A DNA stretch of 64,000 bases, taken from NCBI GenBank assembly GCA_019426215.1, contig CM033405.1, positions 32,146,199-32,210,198 on the forward strand. The letters run 5' to 3'. The translations under genes and the position numbers were made by a program. The stretch comes from Buddleja alternifolia. Taxonomy: Eukaryota; Streptophyta; Magnoliopsida; Lamiales; Scrophulariaceae. Shown piece after piece: positions 57,774 through 64,000 of this stretch. Position 1 is the stretch's first letter. Each line of letters opens with the position of its first letter. Below the pieces are notes generated by a model that ran no database searches, had not been told where the DNA came from, and was given only the letters and a program-made list of their open reading frames with translations.

Positions 57774-59262
57774 CTTTATTGCTTCATCAGTTGTGATATT
57801 CCGGAAGCGAGGGTGAACAATCTTCCTTGCCTTCAAATGCTTCTTTGCGAGCTTCTTCTTTTTACGGGCTTTTTCTTTCTCGGTGTCTACGTTGCTCCAA
57901 TCTTTGTAAAAATAAAGATCCATATTTTGATTCCTCTCAAAACATTTACTCCTCATTTCACTTTCTCTACAAGTTAAAAGCACCCGGTAACGATTCTTCT
58001 GAATTGATTTTATTCTGCAAGTTAAAATATCACATTCTAGCAGTTTATCAGCGTAATCTTTCTTGCTAAGCATGCCAGTCAATCCGGATTCAAGGACGCA
58101 TATCACTATCATAGAGTGAACCTCGCGAACTGTTGCTTGCACGATTCATCCTTCAGATAGAGCTTCTTCACTCTCTCCTGAGACCATGTAAAATTCTTCG
58201 CCCTTACTGGATTCTACATATAGTCTGCTCCGATCCTGGAAACCTTCAATCAACTCCAATCTAATATCATTAAGTGTTTCTTTTTTGTTGAGGCGATTTT
58301 TTTGTTCAGCATATTCATGAACATCCACAGCCCTCAACAAATGAGGCTTCTCTCTCACATGCTCAATAGCCATTTCTAGAACAACATTTGCATTGTCATT
58401 GCCATCCTCCAGGTAAATATCTTTGGCCAACTCGTGTGCGAGACTGTATGATTCTGGATGTATTCTTGTGTCATCTAACAAATCAATAAATTGACTACTA
58501 CCTAAAGTCAATCCGCTATGCCTGACTCGAAGCCGGCAGCATTTATAAAAACCTTTTTACCAGGGATGGAGCCAGGGGTGCTGCAGGGCGCGCTCGCCCC
58601 CCTCCCTCCCCCCAATTTTGAAAAATAATTTTTTTACTTTACAAAATTTTTTATATTTGAATTTTGCCCCCTTTTCTTTGATTTTTCCTCCCAAACTCAA
58701 AATCATGGCTATAACGAAAGAGATATAAGAGTATAAAGTATGTCAAAAGTTGTAAGTGAACCTAGTTCCTTATTATATTTTTCTACATAAATATACTGTA
58801 CCGTACCGTGGGGAGCCCCTTGTGTCCTTCATCTATCTGCCAAAAAAATGTGTATAGCTATATCACAACAATCTCGCCCCCCTTAGTAAAATTCCTGGCT
58901 CCGTCCTTGCTTTTTACCAAGCCCATGGGATGTCAAAAGGTCTTTCCTAGTAAAAAGTGCTTCAACACTTACTAGGGACCTTTGTAGAGAAGCGACTTTT
59001 CTCGGTCTAAGCCCAGAAATAAACTATAGTGGAGCAAACAACCATTCATGACTGGAAGCTAAGTTAATATCAAGACACACTTGATTCGTCGCATCCACCA
59101 TAACTTGCTCAATCATCCCATACTTATCATCAGGAGTAAGAAAGTTCTCCAAAGGAGTAAGTTTCCAAGATAATATCTCTTTTCCCGGCTCACATAATGT
59201 TGCAACCATGGCTTGTGGATTCTGAAGATAGCGCCAAAGAGCCACGGCACGCTTAATAATAC
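57774..59262 (-). pseudogene. SPT6L-duplicate exon 14, split by a hAT MITE
   Basis: The two halves (57774-58560 and 58918-59262) match intact exon 14. It contains TAG and TGA stops at former Gln and Arg codons, a small deletion in the S1 domain, and the 349-bp insertion at 58561-58909. Confidence 0.9.
58561..58909. mobile_element. hAT MITE, 349 bp, 8-bp TSD with empty site
   Basis: CAGGGATGGAGCCAGG at left pairs with the right end (reverse complement CAAGGACGGAGCCAGG), 14 of 16 matches. TSD CTTTTTAC is perfect (58553-58560 and 58910-58917). The intact SPT6L exon 14 has CTTTTTAC once, continuous with CAAGCCCATG (near 39550), the pre-insertion site. Confidence 0.93.
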
Positions 59263-59299
59263 CTAAACATTGAAGATCATTTAAGCAAATGCAATATTA

Positions 59300-59503
59300 G
59301 GTGTCCCCAAGAGTTGGCCGAGTTGGTTTGGTAGGGTATTTCCTACCAAGGCAACTTGGGTTCAAACCGCTCTGGGGACATGAGCCCGTCGCACAGGGTT
59401 TTTCTAGTGCGGCTTACCCCCCTTATGTGGTTTGCGGGCTATTGCATGAGGGCGGACCTTCGGGTAGCGGCTGCGAGTTCCCTAGTTACCAAAAAAAAAA
59501 AAA
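59300..59503 (+). mobile_element. tRNA-derived SINE
   Basis: About 204 bp. An A-box-like TGGCCGAGTTGGT (59315-59327) and B-box GGGTTCAAACC (59358-59368) form a Pol III promoter, with a 3' end TAGTTACC and A13. Flanks GCAATATTA and ACAATATTG match at CAATATT, a short TSD. It sits exactly where SPT6L-duplicate homology ends. Confidence 0.75.
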
Positions 59504-59559
59504 TTCAATACAATATTGTGTGTATATATATATATATATATATTTGGTATATATCGAGG

Positions 59560-59728
59560 GTTTCTCCTCGTCGGACATCGGAGACTAATCCCTTCGAGGT
59601 GTAGAGATCATCCAAGTGGGTTTTGTCTCTCCCAACAAAGTCTTTTCCATATGCACGACTAGGAATCCAACCCTAGACAGCATGCTTAAGGAACCCAGCT
59701 ATCTACCAACTGTGTTGGGCCTTGTTGG
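59560..59728 (-). mobile_element. Second tRNA-derived SINE, minus strand
   Basis: On the minus strand CACAGTTGGTAGATAGCTGG (A-box region, about 59697-59716) is followed by a B-box-like TAGGGTTGGATTCCT (59661-59675) and the body CGTGCATATGGAAAAGAC and GGGAGAGACAAAACCC, familiar from dicot SINEs. The 3' tail toward 59560 is degenerate and no TSD was set. Confidence 0.55.
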
Positions 59729-59729
59729 T

Positions 59730-61950
59730 GTGTGTGTATGCGTATATAAGTGTATGAGAGAGAGATAAAATAGTATTTGAAAAAGAAAAGGAGCCCAGAT
59801 AGAGCCCAAACGCCGGGGGGGTGGGGGAACAAAAAAGCCCCCAAAAAAGAAAAAAAAGAGAAAAAATGAATTGGGTACAGACCCAAAACATTGGGTCTGG
59901 AAAATAGACCCAAAGACCAGACCTATGGGTCTGAGTCTGGATTTGGTTGTAGACCCAAAACATTAGGTCTTGGTCTGGGCATTCCCTACCAATGCAAAGC
60001 CTACGTGTAGGGTTGACACGCGTACTCGATTTGAAATCAAGTGTTGCAAGCTCGTTTGAGTTCGATTCGTTAATATATTAAATCAAGTTTGAATAAATAT
60101 TTATGTTTGATAAGTTTTAACATTCGTTCGAGCTCGACTCGATTATTGAAAAACAACAAAATATGTATATTATATACTTCATGTAACTCGAATTATTTAA
60201 TTATAACACTTAAAAAAAATAGCATGAGAAATGGACAAGTTGACACTATTGAGATTCCCTTTTGACCCTTTGGTCCCAAACCATTATCAGTGTTTTGATT
60301 TTTGATATATGACAAGATATATACTATTTTGGGCATTGAAACATGTCTTGCTCCCATCTAATTTCAATTACAAAATACACCAAATTATGAGGATGGTTGA
60401 GACTAAAGAGTTACAATCACCTTTTCATTTCTTTCATGTTTTTAGTGCAAAAGTAATCATTGTCCAACGGGGTTGTGACAAATAGACTTGTGGCAATATC
60501 TCATATTCTAAAAAGTAGGAAATAAAAATTTAAATTTATATAAAAAAATCTTAAATTAGGACCACAAACAATTTTTGTTCTTCTTCTCCCACGATAGTGA
60601 CATAAAGGACCTTAGGTAAATAAAGAGTTGGATTGTTTATTTACTCTTTAAAATAAATTTATGAACGCTTCATATTTTGTAGAACTCTTTATTGGATCAT
60701 TAATTTTTTTAATAAGCTCAATATAAGCTCATAAACCCAATAAAGTGAACTTAACTCCAATGAAATGTTCCTATTTCGGATATATAGCATAGTCTGGTCA
60801 TCATTGTCCCACCAAAACATTAGACAATAATTTGTAGTAGGATCAAAAATTATAATCCAACCATTACTAGCCCAACCCACATAAATGAGTATTCTCATTG
60901 AGATTTGAACTCATGATATTCAACTAAAAGAAAGATACCTGACCACTATAGTACCTTCTCAATGTAACATCATTTGCAATTATGCATGAAATGCTCATTT
61001 TCGTTTGCCGCCATATAGCTAAGTCTGTCATCACAACTCTACTAATACATTTAAAAAAAAAATCGTGGGATTAAACATTATAAGTTGGCAGCCTTCAGCT
61101 CAACCCACATAAATTGGCAACCTATAAATTTTTAGTGATTTTTTTCTCTTTTGGTTCATTTTTTTTTCCAGTGAACTTCAAACTCATGAAATTCAAAACA
61201 TAAATAAATAATGCTATAACGATTATGACACCTTCCCTAGTTCCCATTGTAGCAATCAATGCATTTCTGGATTGATGTCCCTTTAACGATATATGGCCTC
61301 ATTTGCTCACTGCAGGTGCATTAAATACTAGAAAATATCATTTTTGTAGGATTAAACATGACAAATCGACTACCACAGACTATTTACCCAAAAAAAAAAG
61401 ACTACTACAGACTCACACAACAGACGAGCTATACATCCTCACCAAAATTAAGATCAATACATTTAATTGAACCGTGACATTTAAATAAAAACTAGAATTG
61501 ATCGAAAAAATAAAATAAAAATCTAGAATAGTAACAAGAGCTGCAATCATACATGGCGTATATATATATATATATATAGACAAAAAAATAAAGTAATAAA
61601 AATTTCACAAAATTTAAATGCGTATATATGTGTATGAAAGAGAGTGGCCCACGAGTCATCGAGTTCACTTGCTTCGCTTCAATTGTGGCTTCTTCACATG
61701 GCAAAATATCAAACACTTTTCTCTCTCTGTCAATAACCCCAATAATAAAAAATATCTCGTGTAGAATGTGAACGATATTGATTACAAACACAATAGCCGC
61801 CATATATACATGCATATGCATATGCATATGCATATACATATATATATATATATGCATAACGTCATTCTCACTATAATAAAACAAAGAGAGAAACTCATCT
61901 TCTGATTCCCCCTCCTCCACTCTCTTTTCCACTCAATAAACTTCGGCAAA
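59730..61950. other. Intergenic between SPT6L duplicate and DPE2
   Basis: AT-rich. Includes a G-run near 59815, a decayed TCGTTTGAGTTCGATTCG / TTCGAGCTCGACTCG repeat at 60010-60170, an (AT)n at 61560-61579, and a (ATGCAT)n-type run at 61805-61855. The right end is the DPE2 promoter. No gene is supported. Confidence 0.35.
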
Positions 61951-62003
61951 CCGTATTTCCTTGAGGACATTGCAAGCAAAGGCACCGCCTCAAAATTACG
62001 TCG

Positions 62004-62508
62004 GTAAATTCACATTTTTGAGCTGTAATTCGGTTGATTTGATTGTTTTTTATTGTAGTAATTTATCTGTCTCATTACAATTCGTGGTGGATTGCGTTTT
62101 GTTTGCGATTTGATCAAAAATCTGCACGAGAGTACTGTTTTGTTTTATTTTTTGGTTTTGTTTTGTTTAGCTCAAAATTATGTATGTTCAATTTAATGCA
62201 AAAGACTAACTCTTCCGTTGTAAATTTCTTATTTATTTTTTTGTTTCGGATTCTGTTCTGTTTTATTGATTCTCTGTAGTTTTCCTAAAGAATATTTTGT
62301 CTGTCCTTTAGTTAAGAGTGAGAATGTGACATTTTGACTGATTTAATGGTTTTATGCTTTTCAGTATTGTGAGAGGAATTATGAGTTGAATTCCAAATCT
62401 AAAACCATTTTTTACTTGAGTATGAGTTATTATTGTTAATTTTTTTTTTTGGTTTGGATGCATCAATTGATATGGATAGATTAACTATTCGTATGTTGAT
62501 TTTGCCAG
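62004..62508 (+). other. Probable 5'-UTR intron of DPE2
   Basis: CG/GTAAATTC at 62003-62010 and TTTTGCCAG at 62500-62508 fit donor and acceptor. The leader exon upstream is pyrimidine-rich (CCCCCTCCTCCACTCTC). The coding ATG lies about 50 bases after the acceptor. Inferred from splice signals only. Confidence 0.5.
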
Positions 62509-62559
62509 ATTTTGGAGGAATTGCCTCTGTTTCCTCTACCGACTCAACGTTCGGTAAAG

Positions 62560-63789
62560 ATGGCGAGCCTAGGGTTGTTTTCTGGAAGCAAGAAATCGAA
62601 TTCAGTGACTATAAGTTTCAAAATACCTTATTTTACTCACTGGGGGCAACACCTTCTGGTATGTGGTTCTGAACCTGTCCTCGGCTCATGGAATGTGAAG
62701 AAAGGCCTTTTGTTGAAGCCTTCTCACCAAGGAGAAGAGCTGATATGGTCTGGCAGTCTGCCTGTCTCGTCTGGGTTTAATTGTGAATACAGTTATTATG
62801 TGGTGGATGATGAGAAAAGTGTGTTGAGATGGGAGGCTGGAAAGAAAAGAAAACTGTTATTACCTAAGGGTGTTCAAAATGGAGAATTGGTGGAGCTTCA
62901 TGATCTTTGGCAGGTGCTTTATTTTTCGTTCTGAATTTTAGGGTGTATTCATGAGATGGAGTTTATGTGCATTTTTTTTTTGTGAAGTTTATATGCTGGT
63001 TTTGGTTTTAATTGATAAAAGTTGCTTCGCAAAAAGTCTATGATATGGCTTATCTGATTCAGGACATTTCCCGGGAGCAATTACTATATTTCACTCTTAT
63101 AAAGACGAACCACATTTGTGTGCTCGTAAAAAATCTTTATGAAGATTATTAATATCAAAAGATGGATTTATTTACTTGTACTGGCTCTGTATTGTGTTTA
63201 TGTGGGGGTTTATGTAGGAATTGAGAGCATGTTGAAGTGTTAGAAGTTGATTTTAAAGCTAAGTTACTTTTGATGAGTAATATGCCAAATAGAAATCTAA
63301 ATGCCAAAATACATGGATATTAAGAAGTAATTGAAGTTCTGCATTGATTGTTATCATCCCTACGTATTGAGAGCGTAAATATTTTTATAGATGTTGTCTA
63401 AGGATGTATATCTGTTGTAGCATTAGATTTGGTAGTGATCGTTCATTGATATTAATTTCTACACAGTTTTCTAATTAATTATCACAAGTCTCCTCCAGTT
63501 TCACTCTTTCAACATTCTACTCATGTTCTTGTTTACTTTATTTCTCAGTTTGGCCTAACGAGATTTGATTGCATTTGATGGTTGATGTTTTAAAATTAAC
63601 ATTTGCTGGTCATTATCTTGTTTTTTCTGTTAATCTGAAGCTGGTAATTGAGATTTGTTATACTCTAAATGCAGACTGGTTCCGACGACCTCCCTTTAAA
63701 AAGTGCATTTAAAAATGTCATATTTCATAAAAGCTGGAGTTTAAAAGTCGAAAAACCCCTTGAACCAGTTCAGAATCCATCCAACGAAG
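62560..63789 (+). CDS. DPE2: 4-alpha-glucanotransferase DPE2, N-terminal exons (partial)
   Basis: Two coding exons are visible, 62560-62913 and 63675-63789, with GT-AG borders in phase; the gene runs off the right end in intron 2. DPE2 is the cytosolic disproportionating enzyme that moves one glucose of maltose to a glycan acceptor during night-time starch breakdown. The visible part is the first starch-binding CBM20 domain: ISFKIPYFTHWGQHLLVCGS, LGSWNVKKGLLLKPS, LIWSGSLPVSSGF, YYVVDDEKSVLRWE, then LHDLWQ. Exon 2 continues with the bridge to the second CBM20 (LKSAFKNVIFHKSWSLKVEK). The start MASLGLFSGSKKS fits the family; the upstream TTG-initiated extension is not used. The GH77 catalytic part lies outside the window. 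Confidence 0.95.
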
Positions 63790-64000
63790 GTGATTTTTGT
63801 TCTTTTACGGTTTCTATACAGTTGTCTTTGTAGTAAGAAATGAGAACTTATTATAGAGAGACACTCATTCTGTGCTAGAACGTAATAAACAGATTCAGTC
63901 GTAGTACAATTCAGAATTTGTTGCGCAAATATTGAAGAAGACACATCAGTAAGATCTCAATTTCCGAGCAATTTCAACATGTTGAATTCATTGCATCTCA
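63790..64000 (+). other. DPE2 intron 2 (partial)
   Basis: Begins with GTGATTTTTG directly after exon 2. No further exon is recognisable before the window ends. Confidence 0.6.

Larger units (their letters stand above)
48298..59299 (-). pseudogene. SPT6L partial duplicate (exons 14-17), invaded by transposons
   Basis: Segments closely similar to SPT6L exons and introns occur in the same order and strand: exon 17 part 48298-48419, exon 16 49147-50395, exon 15 52911-53120, exon 14 57774-59262, and a little of intron 13 up to 59299. Exons 1-13 are absent, so no start, YqgF domain or promoter exists. In exon 14, stops replace Gln (CAG to TAG, near 59023) and Arg (CGA to TGA, near 58146), and an in-frame deletion lies in the S1 region. 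Four insertions split it: a TRIM in exon 16, a MITE in intron 15, a MULE in intron 14 and a hAT MITE in exon 14. It lies upstream (5' side) of the intact gene. Confidence 0.95.

Noticed and set aside
61492..61985. Frames encoding YIYIYMYMHMHMHM and similar
   Set aside because: They are translations of AT and ATGCAT microsatellites upstream of DPE2, not genes.
62512..62559. Extension of DPE2 upstream of MASLGLF
   Set aside because: It would start at TTG, just after a likely splice acceptor; the ATG at 62560 fits the family start.
1..64000. CRISPR array, rRNA or tRNA genes
   Set aside because: No regularly spaced repeats with unique spacers and no rRNA sequence were seen. tRNA-like boxes occur only in the two SINEs, which lack a full tRNA fold.

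Overview
The window is nuclear DNA from a flowering plant, almost certainly a eudicot. The evidence is spliced genes with GT-AG introns, plant-specific families (a VQ-motif protein, a class II glycine-rich protein, DPE2), AT-rich spacers, and Ty1/copia, Ty3/gypsy-Tat, MULE, hAT, CACTA, TRIM and SINE elements. I cannot name the species from sequence alone. A lamiid asterid is a weak guess.

Layout from left to right. 1-3.7 kb: a single-exon VQ-motif regulator on the minus strand, then an AT-rich spacer with decayed LINE and hAT scraps. 3.7-6.8 kb: a solo LTR with perfect target-site duplication (TSD), itself hit by a hAT-like element. 8.9-18.2 kb: a decayed Tat-lineage Ty3/gypsy element on the minus strand, with dual RNase H and an opposite-strand accessory ORF. 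It contains a CACTA MITE and a second DNA transposon. 20.7-21.5 kb: a RING-H2 ubiquitin ligase. 22.7-25.5 kb: a four-exon NAC-alpha gene on the minus strand. 27.1-33.1 kb: a complete, very young Ty1/copia element on the minus strand. 33.7-34.6 kb: a two-exon secreted glycine-rich/Cys-rich protein. 35.8-44.6 kb: a 17-exon SPT6-like elongation factor gene on the minus strand, about 1660 aa, with a WG/GW-rich tail. 48.3-59.3 kb: a same-strand partial duplicate of SPT6 exons 14-17, now a pseudogene. It has been invaded by a TRIM, a 4.3-kb MULE, a 349-bp hAT MITE, a further MITE, a micro-inverted segment and a bordering SINE. 62.0-64.0 kb: the first two coding exons of DPE2 (cytosolic 4-alpha-glucanotransferase), running off the right end.

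The host genes are unrelated housekeeping or regulatory genes: transcription elongation, nascent-chain binding, ubiquitination, starch-derived maltose metabolism, and defence or wall peptides. They do not form an operon or cluster. The most informative content is the nested transposon history. The intact SPT6 gene keeps uninterrupted versions of the sites where the MULE and the hAT MITE inserted in the duplicate, so those insertions can be proven base by base. I found no CRISPR array, rRNA or convincing tRNA gene, and no clearly new defence or metabolic system. The least ordinary arrangements are the MULE carrying a convergent GRF zinc-finger ORF, and the copia element with gag and pol split by an intron-like spacer.
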